DNA of 64,000 nucleotides. It comes from Candidatus Bathyarchaeota archaeon. GTDB taxonomy: Archaea > Thermoproteota > Bathyarchaeia > Bathyarchaeales > Bathycorpusculaceae. Of this stretch, positions 14,248-22,307 are shown piece after piece. Where the stretch lies: the NCBI GenBank assembly GCA_026014665.1, contig JAOZHX010000019.1:62001-126000 (forward strand). The letters run 5' to 3'. The position numbers and the translations under genes are program-made. Each line of letters starts with the position of its first letter. Position 1 is the stretch's first letter. Below the pieces are notes generated by a model. That model searched no databases and had not been told where the DNA came from. It worked only from the letters and a program-made list of their open reading frames with translations.

Positions 14248-17130
14248 CTATTCTATGTAGATTGCGGGTTGATAGGGCAAAGCCATAGCTGCACGATTCT
14301 TGGGGTCAAAGCGTTCCTTATCTTCTTCCCCGTAAACACAAACATCAGCGTTGAAACGTTCCTTAAGAAAACCAGCAGCACTCTTCATGATCGCCTTTTC
14401 GTCGGCAACTCGGATTTTAGCCATGTTTGCTTTTCGCTCGCCAGAGACCTTTATCAATACCTTGATGACTTTAGGAACCAAGCCTGCGATATCCTTAACG
14501 TATGGTTTGAGGTCTTTGTCATTAGCAAACTCTTTCATCAACGCGCCAACGTTTGCTTCGCCAGCAACTGATTTATCCAGCACTTTGAGGTAAACCTGCC
14601 ATTTCCAAGGTGCAGCGGTATAGTAGCATATTCGTTTAGGCGCTATCTTCATAGCTTTAAGAATGTTGGTGGTGTCACCCAAAACGTCAGTCACAAGGTT
14701 TTCCTGCTCTTCTGCCGTCACATCCACTAAACCAGCATCAAACACAGGCCACGGCGCAACACTGACAAACCCGTTCTCGCCAGTTTGGCTCCAAAGCTCC
14801 TCACAGACAAACGGTGCAAACGGCGCCAGCAGCCGAAGCCAAACCTTAACCGCCCAAGCCAGCGCCTTAGCCTCAGTGTTTCCTTTCCGCTGAATGTAGT
14901 AGCGCAAGTCATTCCAAGTTTCAAACAAAGCTACCTGCAGCGCTGTTCGAGTTTTTAGCTCTTCTAAGCTGGCAGTTACTTCTTGTATTCTGCGTTGAAT
15001 CTTGCTCTTAAGCCACCGTTCCAACGCCGTATCTTCGTCTTTTTTGGCTAAAGCCAAGATTGCACTTGCAAAACTCAGCAAAGCCTCAAATTTGCCCTGC
15101 AGGTCCCGCACATTTTCTGCCCGCCAATCCGGGTCATCCATGCCTTCAGCACCCAACAGCAAAGCACACCGTGTCGCATCAGCACCGTACTTTTCCACGG
15201 CGCCCTTCATGGTTATGAAGTTACCTTTGCTTTTATGCATCCCTTGACCTTCAACCATAAGCATACCGTTGACTCCGATGGCTTTAGGCCAATGCTCGGG
15301 TGGAAAAAGAGCTGCATGATGGAAAATGCAGAAGGTTAGGTGGTTTGGCACGAGTTCCTTGGCTGAGTTGCGCAAATCAAATGGGTACCAATACAAAAAC
15401 TCAAAACGTATTGAATCCAGTAAACTAGCGTCAATGCCAACAGTTCTGCCCAATTCGGCAGGGTTGCCTTTGCCAAAGAAAACGTAGTCGAAGACTTCAG
15501 GCGTAAGGGCTTCGGGCGGGATGTCGTTTTGTCTTATATGTTTGTTTATGGTGTAGAACGCCATGTAAACGGTGCTGTCGCTTAACGTTTCAATTATCCA
15601 GCCTTTACCCCAAGGGAGCGGCGTTCCAAAACCAGTTGTGCGGGCACACGCCCATTCCCTTAACCAATCAATCACTGTGTTAAACCAAGGCTTTGCCGAT
15701 TCAGGGTAAATCTTCATTTGAGCCACCGCTGCATGAGCTTTCTCTTTCCAGGTAGCATCAGAATAGTTGAGGAACCATTGGTCTGAAAGAATCTTTACGA
15801 TGCAAGCTGTCATGCAACGGCAAACCACAGGTTCAGGCAAATCGTACATGCTGTCAGCAACGCCAAGGCGCTTAAAATCAGCAATTAACGTATCTTTTAC
15901 TTCACGAACAGATTTGCCAGCGTATGGACCACAATTCTCCTTTAACACTCCGCCATGAAACTCTTTCTTGTATAGCATGTTCGTGGCTTCGTCAGCTTTG
16001 GGGTCATTTTGGTCTTTAATTCCCATCTGCTCCACCACTTCGAGGGCGGGAAAATCGCCGAACTCCTCAACCCTTATGATGGATATTGGCTTTATTGATG
16101 CTACAGACTTGGGGTCCATGCCGAACTGTAAGAGAACCGCGGGTTTTTGCTGCAGATCCCTCAAAGCCAGCCAATCATAGGGTGCATGAGCCGGAACACT
16201 GTACACTACGCCAGTGGCGGTTTTAGGATCGACAAACCAGCCGGGCAAAATGGGAAACTTGTCATGTGTTAGTGGGTTTTCGAAGGTTTTGCCGATGAGT
16301 TCTTTACCTTTAAAGGATCGTTTAACTTCGACACTCTTCTCTTGTTCTTTGAGTTTTTCAGCAGCTTCCTGACTTACTATCCAGTTCTCGCCATTAACGG
16401 CGGCTTCCACGTAGGTGGCGTCAGGGTTAATCCACATGTTTGTGATGCCGTAAATCGTTTCAGGGCGAAAAGTTGCAGCTGGCAAGACCGTGCCATCAAG
16501 CAGTCTATACTTGATTAAGATATATTCTTGGGGGGTGACACCTTCGCCGACTTGTCGGTCATGATCTCCTGTGGGACTCTGGTCTTTGGGGCACCAAACT
16601 ACAGGATGCGTTCCGCGGGTGACATAGCCTTTTTCTTTGAGGTTTTTGTATTGCCACTCGATGAATTTCTGGTAAGTCGGCATGACTGTGGTGAATTCTC
16701 TTCGCCAATCAACCGAGAAACCAACACTCTTAGCTGCTAAACGTCCCTCGTTAGTGTAGTATTGAGCCATATAGAGCGGATCGACAAACTTCTTAAGCTC
16801 ATCTTCGGGCACACCATCAATTTCACGGAGGACTTTGATGTAGGCTTCGTCCCCGCGAGCAACACGTTGGCTAGCACCAAGCAGCGGCTGACCAGTCCAG
16901 TGCCAACCCCAAGGCCAAAGCACGTTGTAACCCTGCATCCGCTTAAACCGTGCGTAAGCGTCCACTCGGGAAGCGGTAAATGTGTGTCCTACATGGAGTG
17001 GACCATTCATGTAAGGATAGGGAAAAGTAACCATGATTTTTTGACGGTTGGGATCTGGGTCTGCCTCGAAAATATGTGCTTGCTCCCATTTTGCTTGCCA
17101 TTTCTGCTCCATTTGCTTTGTTTGGCTCAT
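14248..17130 (-). CDS. leuS: leucyl-tRNA synthetase, archaeal/eukaryotic type
   Basis: The 960-residue protein charges tRNA-Leu. The class I signature is GPLHVGH at residues 43-49 and the second signature is MHKSKGN near residue 630. The opening KIMVTFPYPYMNGPLHVGHT and the stretch LWPWGWHWTGQP are characteristic of archaeal and eukaryotic LeuRS. The editing domain (about residues 180-480) includes FRPETIYGITNMWIN. The length is normal. The ATG at 17130 is the natural start. The gene is divergent from the polyprenyl synthase across 130 bases. Confidence 0.97.
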   Translation of the reverse strand: MSQTKQMEQKWQAKWEQAHIFEADPDPNRQKIMVTFPYPYMNGPLHVGHTFTASRVDAYARFKRMQGYNVLWPWGWHWTGQPLLGASQRVARGDEAYIKVLREIDGVPEDELKKFVDPLYMAQYYTNEGRLAAKSVGFSVDWRREFTTVMPTYQKFIEWQYKNLKEKGYVTRGTHPVVWCPKDQSPTGDHDRQVGEGVTPQEYILIKYRLLDGTVLPAATFRPETIYGITNMWINPDATYVEAAVNGENWIVSQEAAEKLKEQEKSVEVKRSFKGKELIGKTFENPLTHDKFPILPGWFVDPKTATGVVYSVPAHAPYDWLALRDLQQKPAVLLQFGMDPKSVASIKPISIIRVEEFGDFPALEVVEQMGIKDQNDPKADEATNMLYKKEFHGGVLKENCGPYAGKSVREVKDTLIADFKRLGVADSMYDLPEPVVCRCMTACIVKILSDQWFLNYSDATWKEKAHAAVAQMKIYPESAKPWFNTVIDWLREWACARTTGFGTPLPWGKGWIIETLSDSTVYMAFYTINKHIRQNDIPPEALTPEVFDYVFFGKGNPAELGRTVGIDASLLDSIRFEFLYWYPFDLRNSAKELVPNHLTFCIFHHAALFPPEHWPKAIGVNGMLMVEGQGMHKSKGNFITMKGAVEKYGADATRCALLLGAEGMDDPDWRAENVRDLQGKFEALLSFASAILALAKKDEDTALERWLKSKIQRRIQEVTASLEELKTRTALQVALFETWNDLRYYIQRKGNTEAKALAWAVKVWLRLLAPFAPFVCEELWSQTGENGFVSVAPWPVFDAGLVDVTAEEQENLVTDVLGDTTNILKAMKIAPKRICYYTAAPWKWQVYLKVLDKSVAGEANVGALMKEFANDKDLKPYVKDIAGLVPKVIKVLIKVSGERKANMAKIRVADEKAIMKSAAGFLKERFNADVCVYGEEDKERFDPKNRAAMALPYQPAIYIE

Positions 17131-17260
17131 GAAACTTGTGATTTGAGCCTAAGCTATTAAGAGTTTTGCTTTTATGTATGTTCAGTTGTTGCGCTTAGCA
17201 CCTAAATAGGGAATACCAAAAAAACAAATACGAAAACAAACAATAAGGGAACGACCCCTT

Positions 17261-18241
17261 ATGGTAACCGAGAAATCCTTAACGCTGCAGGCAAGAGAAA
17301 TACTGTACAAAAGAGGAAAAAAAGGTCTTGACAAAGCGCGCCAAATCATGGAACAAGAAAAAATAAGTTACAAACCCCTTCAGCAAGCAATTCAATATTT
17401 TATGTCCAACTGGGAAGACGTAATCCACCCTGCACTGCTGAGTCTCGCATGTGAAGCAGTCGGCGGAAACCCCCAGACGACCACTGAATTTGGTGCTGCA
17501 TTAGTTCTTCTTGCCGGCGGCGCAGACTTGCATGACGATATTATTGATGGATCTGAAATAAAAAGTTCTAAACCCACCGTTTTAGGCAAATTCGGCAAAG
17601 CCCTCACGATTCTTGCAGGCGACACCTTGCTTTTTAGGGGTCTGTGTGCGCTGCAAGAGGCACTTGAACCATTGTCTGATCAGCAAAAGCAACAAATCCT
17701 TGAATACACCAAACAGGCATTTCTAGAAATAAGCGGTGCTGAAGCTACAGAAACTGCTCTACATGGCAAAATTGATTCAGCTGATGCCTACTTTGCGATG
17801 ATTAAGCAAAAATCTGCTGTTTCAGAAGCTACGACCAAAATCGGTGCTATTTTTGGTGGTGGTGATGAAAGAGAAATAGAGGTTCTAGGTCGCTTCGGGG
17901 GAAACTTCGGTGTGCTTTACACGGTGAGAGATGAATTTATTGACATTTTTGATGTTGAAGAACTTAAAAATAGATATGAAAAAGAAAGCTTGCCCTTGCC
18001 AATTTTATTTGCTCTTAAAGACAAAAGGAAAGCAGAGCAAATCAAGAGTTTGCTTAAAAAGCATATGACAGAAGATGAAAAGGACCTTTTTTTTGAGCTT
18101 GTGCTTGAATCAAAAGAAACAGCTGAACTAAAGAATTCATTGCAGGCATTGGTGAATGCAGTAAGTAAAGAAATACAAATTTTTAAGCATTCAAAAGATG
18201 AATTTGATATTTTGCTTCAAGCAATGCTTGAAGACTTATAA
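17261..18241 (+). CDS. polyprenyl (geranylgeranyl-type) diphosphate synthase homologue
   Basis: The 326-residue protein belongs to the trans-isoprenyl diphosphate synthases that extend allylic diphosphates with IPP, in archaea for membrane lipids. The first aspartate-rich motif is intact, LHDDIID at residues 91-96, and is followed by KPTVLGKFGKALTILAGDTL. The second motif, normally DDxxD, reads VRDEFIDIFD near residues 222-231, so one Asp is replaced by Arg and the spacing differs. The C-terminal tail is long and Lys-rich. It may be a divergent subfamily or a non-catalytic subunit. It is followed by a T-rich terminator. Confidence 0.85.
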   Translation: MVTEKSLTLQAREILYKRGKKGLDKARQIMEQEKISYKPLQQAIQYFMSNWEDVIHPALLSLACEAVGGNPQTTTEFGAALVLLAGGADLHDDIIDGSEIKSSKPTVLGKFGKALTILAGDTLLFRGLCALQEALEPLSDQQKQQILEYTKQAFLEISGAEATETALHGKIDSADAYFAMIKQKSAVSEATTKIGAIFGGGDEREIEVLGRFGGNFGVLYTVRDEFIDIFDVEELKNRYEKESLPLPILFALKDKRKAEQIKSLLKKHMTEDEKDLFFELVLESKETAELKNSLQALVNAVSKEIQIFKHSKDEFDILLQAMLEDL

Positions 18242-18272
18242 TGAACAACAAAGAGAAAATAAACTATAAGGG

Positions 18273-18291
18273 ATTTTTTTGTTTTTGTTTT
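18273..18291 (+). terminator. T-rich terminator after the polyprenyl synthase gene
   Basis: The stretch GATTTTTTTGTTTTTGTTTT lies about 30 bases behind the stop codon. Archaeal RNA polymerase stops at such T-runs without a hairpin. Confidence 0.5.
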
Positions 18292-18471
18292 AGGACCAAG
18301 CGCCTCTTATTGGACCAACCGGTATTTTCCTTGCCTTCATATCGAATCTCCTCTTGTATTGGTGTTGCACGTGTATGCTTAAAAGATTTGCGGTTGTTTA
18401 AGGTAAATATTGTTTCTGGATACTCAACACTTATCTAAATCCGATCACAATCTCAAGTCAGCGAAGACTGA

Positions 18472-19800
18472 ATGGCAGCTAAAAAACCTCTGATAGTAAC
18501 AAGAAAAGCCTTAATTAGCGTAGTCTTAACTGCGAATGCCTTTATCTGGTATTATCTCATCAGCGAATTTCTAAAAATTACCGTAACCAGTATTGATCAG
18601 TCATCAGCGATTTTAGTTTGGAGCGTTCATTACGGCGGAATCATGTTTTCAGCCATTGCAGGGTTCCTATTTTCTAAAAGAATAAAAGACCGTACCAACT
18701 TTCTAATCGGTTGGATGGTTTTTGGAGCCATCACCTCGCTTGTTTCAATGTTAGTTAACCTAACATACATCCCGAATCTTATTGCGTTAGCCCTGTTTTG
18801 GGGCATATCCCTAGGAATAGGCATGCCTGCATGCATGGGATACTTTACTGAAAGCATAGGCACCGGAAGTCGAGGACGCGTGGGAGGCATAATGTTGCTT
18901 CTATCGGGTGCGGGAATGGTTGCTCTCGGGATGATAGGCGGCGACAACATCGGGCTGCGAACGTTTATTCTTGCCGCTTGGAGAATATTTGGCTTAGCGT
19001 TCTTAATTGTTTTTAGAGAACGAAAGCCAAGCGTCCTTAAAGTTGAAGACACCACATATAGGGCAGTGCTTAACCAGCGCTCCTTCATATTATATTTTGT
19101 GCCTTGGATTATGTTTGCATTAATCACTTATTTAACAACCCCCATCCAATATGGAATAATTGGGGAATCAGCTGTCAATTTCTTAATTTCTATGGAGAAC
19201 ATAATCATAGCTATCTCAGCGGCGATAGGCGGGTTTCTCTTAGACCATTTTGGACGCAAACGAATATCCATTTTGGGGCTTGTCTTGATAGGGTTAGGGT
19301 ATTCAGTTTTGGGGCTTGGCGACTCAACAAAGATGTTCAATTGGTACTTCTACATTTTTCTTGATGGGATTGCATGGGGGTTATTATTCGTAATCTTCGT
19401 AGTAACAATTTGGGGAGACCTTAGTTGTGGGAGGCCAAGCGATAAGTTTTATGCCATTGGCGTTCTCCCTTTCTTTTGTGCAAAATTCCTACAAGTCACC
19501 ATAGGGGTTAAAATAGCTCAACAAATTCCAGCTGCTTCAATATTTTCGTTTACTGCCTTCTTTTTGTTTTTGGCTGTTCTTCCCTTGTATTATGCTCCTG
19601 AGACTTTACCTGAAAAAATTCTGAAAGAACGTGATCTCAAAAGCTACGTTAAAAATGCAGCAAAGAAAGCGCAGAAAGAATCCGATAAAATGCTTAGAAA
19701 AGAAAAGAGACTATCAATCAACGCTGAAACAAATAAAAAAGCCCCCAGCAGCGAAAAGGAATATAACGATGCCGTAAAGTTAGCAGAAAAATACTATTAA
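18472..19800 (+). CDS. MFS-type membrane transporter
   Basis: The 442-residue protein has about twelve hydrophobic segments in two halves. Between helices 2 and 3 the loop FSKRIKDRTNFLIG and between 8 and 9 the loop LLDHFGRKRISILGL match the MFS loop motif. A cytoplasmic tail of roughly 65 residues (from PETLPEKILKERDLKSYVKN) is highly charged and probably helical, ending KLAEKYY. The substrate cannot be read. It lies just before the radical SAM gene in the same direction and may be co-transcribed with it. Confidence 0.85.
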   Translation: MAAKKPLIVTRKALISVVLTANAFIWYYLISEFLKITVTSIDQSSAILVWSVHYGGIMFSAIAGFLFSKRIKDRTNFLIGWMVFGAITSLVSMLVNLTYIPNLIALALFWGISLGIGMPACMGYFTESIGTGSRGRVGGIMLLLSGAGMVALGMIGGDNIGLRTFILAAWRIFGLAFLIVFRERKPSVLKVEDTTYRAVLNQRSFILYFVPWIMFALITYLTTPIQYGIIGESAVNFLISMENIIIAISAAIGGFLLDHFGRKRISILGLVLIGLGYSVLGLGDSTKMFNWYFYIFLDGIAWGLLFVIFVVTIWGDLSCGRPSDKFYAIGVLPFFCAKFLQVTIGVKIAQQIPAASIFSFTAFFLFLAVLPLYYAPETLPEKILKERDLKSYVKNAAKKAQKESDKMLRKEKRLSINAETNKKAPSSEKEYNDAVKLAEKYY

Positions 19801-19825
19801 GCCAGACTGTTGTTTGTTAGCTTTC

Positions 19826-20956
19826 ATGTTCTTCCATGTGATACTGACCAGTGAATGCAACCTTCAGTGCAAGTATTGTTTTGGCGAAAGCCTTGAGGAT
19901 TTTGATGAAGCCTTCGGGGATGACATAGAAGTTGACTACAACCTGCCAAAAAACGTCAGCTATGAGATACCCCAGCTGGAGAAATTTTGTCGCCAAGACC
20001 CAGATTGCGTCTTAACATTCTACGGTGGAGAACCGTTGCTGCAAGCGGAGAAACTGCGTCAAATCATGGATGAAGTCGTTCCTAAGCATTTTATGATTCA
20101 AACAAACGGCTTGCTGCTTGATAAGTTGGAGCCAAAGTACACCAATCGCTTCCATACAATTCTTGTATCCATCGATGGGGAGGAAGCATTAACAGACTAC
20201 TACCGCGGAAAAGGCACCTTCCGTAAAGTCATCGACAACCTCAAACTAATCCGACAGAACGGTTTTGAAGGTGAATTGATTGCCAGAATGACGGTTATGG
20301 AACAAACTGACATCCAAAAGCAAGTTCATTGGCTTTTAGACAACAGAGAATTCTCGTTCTCATCGATCCATTGGCAACTCAACGCTGGTTTTTGGGGCAA
20401 CGATTACCAAAGACGAAACTTTGAAGAATGGACCCAGACAAGCTATGTTCCAGGCGTCAGAGCACTCGCACGTTTCTGGGTCGACGAGATGCAGTTGAAG
20501 GGCACCGTATTGAAGCTGTATCCTCTGCTGGGTATCGCCGAGTCATTCCTCAACGACGAAAAGGATTGTTTAATGCGTTGTGGCGGCGGCTGGATAAACT
20601 ATGCAATCCAGACTGATGGCAACATCATCCCTTGCCCAACCATGTGGGGAATGAAAAAATACTATTTAGGGCATGTTGCAACTGCTAATCCACTTGCTTT
20701 AAAAAAAATCTTTGTGAGCGAGAAGCCATGTGTTAAATGCCAAATTCTCAGCATATGCGGCGGCAGATGCCTCTACACAAACATAACTAGGCGTTGGAGT
20801 GATGAGGCTTACTCCAAAGTTTGCTATACTGTAGCGCAATTAGTGGAATCAGTTAAAGCTGAAATGCCAAGAATAGAAGAGCTAATACGGAATGGGAAGA
20901 TCAAGTTAGGGGACTTTGACTACTTAAAGTACAACGGTTGCGAAATCATACCCTAA
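19826..20956 (+). CDS. radical SAM/SPASM enzyme, AF1577-like putative peptide-modifying type
   Basis: From the ATG at 19826 the protein has 376 residues; a TTG at 19814 would add four. The radical SAM cluster is C11-x3-C15-x2-C18 (ECNLQCKYC), followed by TFYGGEPLL. The C-terminal SPASM domain has CGGGWINYAIQTDGNIIPCP, then CVKCQILSICGGRC and a last Cys in YSKVC, enough for two auxiliary iron-sulfur clusters. The opening FFHVILTSECNLQC and overall length fit the archaeal AF1577 family described as putative peptide-modifying enzymes. No substrate is known. It follows an MFS transporter and is surrounded by very small genes. Confidence 0.85.
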   Translation: MFFHVILTSECNLQCKYCFGESLEDFDEAFGDDIEVDYNLPKNVSYEIPQLEKFCRQDPDCVLTFYGGEPLLQAEKLRQIMDEVVPKHFMIQTNGLLLDKLEPKYTNRFHTILVSIDGEEALTDYYRGKGTFRKVIDNLKLIRQNGFEGELIARMTVMEQTDIQKQVHWLLDNREFSFSSIHWQLNAGFWGNDYQRRNFEEWTQTSYVPGVRALARFWVDEMQLKGTVLKLYPLLGIAESFLNDEKDCLMRCGGGWINYAIQTDGNIIPCPTMWGMKKYYLGHVATANPLALKKIFVSEKPCVKCQILSICGGRCLYTNITRRWSDEAYSKVCYTVAQLVESVKAEMPRIEELIRNGKIKLGDFDYLKYNGCEIIP

Positions 20957-21213
20957 TTAGATTTTTTGTAAACGGCATCTTTTTCCTTAACTGTCTGTGC
21001 CACTTTCAAACCTATGCTTTGTCCACCGACCGCTTGCTGGATGGGTTTGCGGTCAATTTGCATGGAATCAACGGTTTGCTCAAAATCGGTTATGGGTCCT
21101 TTAATCAGTATGCGGTCGCCTATTGATAGAGGTTGCATAAGTTCAATTACGGCAACGTTGATTTTCGGGAAAAAATGCGTCACTTTTCCGACTTCTACTA
21201 CATTTTGTTCCAA
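20953..21213 (-). CDS. translation elongation factor-like beta-barrel protein
   Basis: The 86-residue protein is almost entirely a domain-2-like barrel of translational GTPases, with VGKVTHFFPKINVAVIEL, PLSIGDRILIKGP, and GQSIGLKVAQTVKEKDAVYK, and no GTPase domain. Free-standing proteins of this kind occur in many archaea; their role is unknown. The start is TTG at 21213 with GAGG upstream. It converges with the radical SAM gene, overlapping it tail to tail by four bases. Confidence 0.85.
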   Translation of the reverse strand: MEQNVVEVGKVTHFFPKINVAVIELMQPLSIGDRILIKGPITDFEQTVDSMQIDRKPIQQAVGGQSIGLKVAQTVKEKDAVYKKSN

Positions 21214-21330
21214 GCGCTTTGCCTCAGCTAATATTAGTTGTGCTCTGAATAAAAAATTTCTTATAGGTATATTTTTTCAAGCATGCTGGTTGGGGGTTGT
21301 ATGAAGACTAAAATAGTTATTCTTTGGGAT

Positions 21331-21504
21331 TTACCACCCTGAGGTTGCATCGTCGCCTGTTTGGGCTAGCGCTTTCTTTTCTTGTTCCCCTACGTCGGGC
21401 GGTATGTTTACTTGGCGGTTTTGCTCTTCAATTATCTCTCGTTTCTTTTTTCTTTGGCGAATTGTGAATTGACCTCTCTTCTGTTCTTTCGAGAAAGTCT
21501 TCAC
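21331..21504 (-). CDS. 57-residue basic protein, function unknown
   Basis: A GTG at 21504 opens a frame (MKTFSKEQKRGQFTIRQRKK first) of 57 residues. The N-terminal half is strongly basic (RQRKKKREIIEEQNRQ), the C-terminal half acidic and flexible, ending TGDDATSGW. GGAG lies directly before the GTG, too close for normal use, and a TTTTTAATAG about 25 bases upstream suggests leaderless transcription. The frame is too short to be certain, but its composition is protein-like. Confidence 0.45.
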   Translation of the reverse strand: MKTFSKEQKRGQFTIRQRKKKREIIEEQNRQVNIPPDVGEQEKKALAQTGDDATSGW

Positions 21505-21550
21505 CTCCAGAAGTAACTATTAAAAAAAGGTGGCAAGAAACTTGTGAGGT

Positions 21551-21775
21551 TTATTTCTTTAGTCTTACTTTTACTGACCACTCGAGTTTGTTGGTTAAGT
21601 CTGTAGCGTTGGTGTTGATGTTTTTATCTTTTAGGTAATCGTTTAGCATGTTTTCGACTTTGACCCAAACATCTTCTTTGTCCAATTCGTCAACGAGCAT
21701 GCGCCCAACATTCTCGCAGATTTCCATGCCTTGCTTATCATTTATATTTAAAGTTTCCATTTCCACTTTTTTCAC
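21551..21775 (-). CDS. 74-residue acidic protein, function unknown
   Basis: The product (METLNINDKQGMEICENVGR in its middle) is a small helical protein with LVDELDKEDVWVKVENMLND and a short strand-like end LEWSVKVRLKK. There are no cysteine pairs or membrane segments. The frame starts at ATG 21775, with a second ATG five codons on. It precedes the 57-residue gene by 46 bases in the same direction, so they may be co-transcribed. I do not recognise it. Confidence 0.5.
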   Translation of the reverse strand: MKKVEMETLNINDKQGMEICENVGRMLVDELDKEDVWVKVENMLNDYLKDKNINTNATDLTNKLEWSVKVRLKK

Positions 21776-21990
21776 CTATCTTATGTGCTGGAAAATTCAG
21801 CGTATATAGATACGTGATTGTGCCCTAACAACAACAAATCTGCACGAAACGGTGGCAATCCAGAAGCGGCAGAGCAGTAAGTAAAGTTTGTTTGCTGCTG
21901 TTAGCTCTGTCTCTTTGTTATTCATTTGGCTGGTTTCCTTAACGGCGACTCCCTCCCCTTTTGCGATGTAAAATTTTAGGTTTATTCAAC

Positions 21991-22131
21991 ATGCCGCCAC
22001 ATCCACACCCTGATCCAACCAACATAGAACCATGTACCACATGTGGCAAAAGACACCAACACCACACCACAACAGAACCCAAAAAACAACGCAACCACAA
22101 AAAACAGCCGCCACCACAAACCATCATGTGA
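21991..22131 (+). CDS. possible 46-residue His/Pro-rich CxxC peptide
   Basis: The frame MPPHPHPDPTNIEPCTTCGK continues with RHQHHTTTEPKKQRNHKKQP and ends PPQTIM. It contains a CTTC pair and eight histidines, so metal binding is possible if it is made. No good ribosome site precedes the ATG; AT-rich sequence lies just upstream. The stretch is strikingly C/A-rich compared with its flanks, and the opposite strand also has an open frame there, so this may be composition rather than coding. Confidence 0.3.
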   Translation: MPPHPHPDPTNIEPCTTCGKRHQHHTTTEPKKQRNHKKQPPPQTIM

Positions 22132-22307
22132 CAACCACAAAAACGCCACACCCACATAAAGACAAAAAACGAGACACCTAGTCCTGTATAGGGGTAGGGG
22201 TCTCTCGGCAAAGCAATGATCTCGAATGCAGCCATCCACTTTGCTTGCTACAACTTGGAAATCCTTAAAGCTTGGCGCACCCTAGCGGTGGATAGGAGGA
22301 TGTTGCT

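Noticed and set aside
18241-18438. 65-codon frame whose ATG overlaps the polyprenyl synthase stop
   Set aside because: The overlap is attractive, but the DNA is a T-rich terminator zone and the product is a Phe/Cys-rich string with no recognisable fold.
21939-22239. Two overlapping minus-strand frames of 85-98 codons
   Set aside because: They are the complement of the C/A-rich stretch and give Cys/Trp/Gly-rich strings typical of shadow frames.
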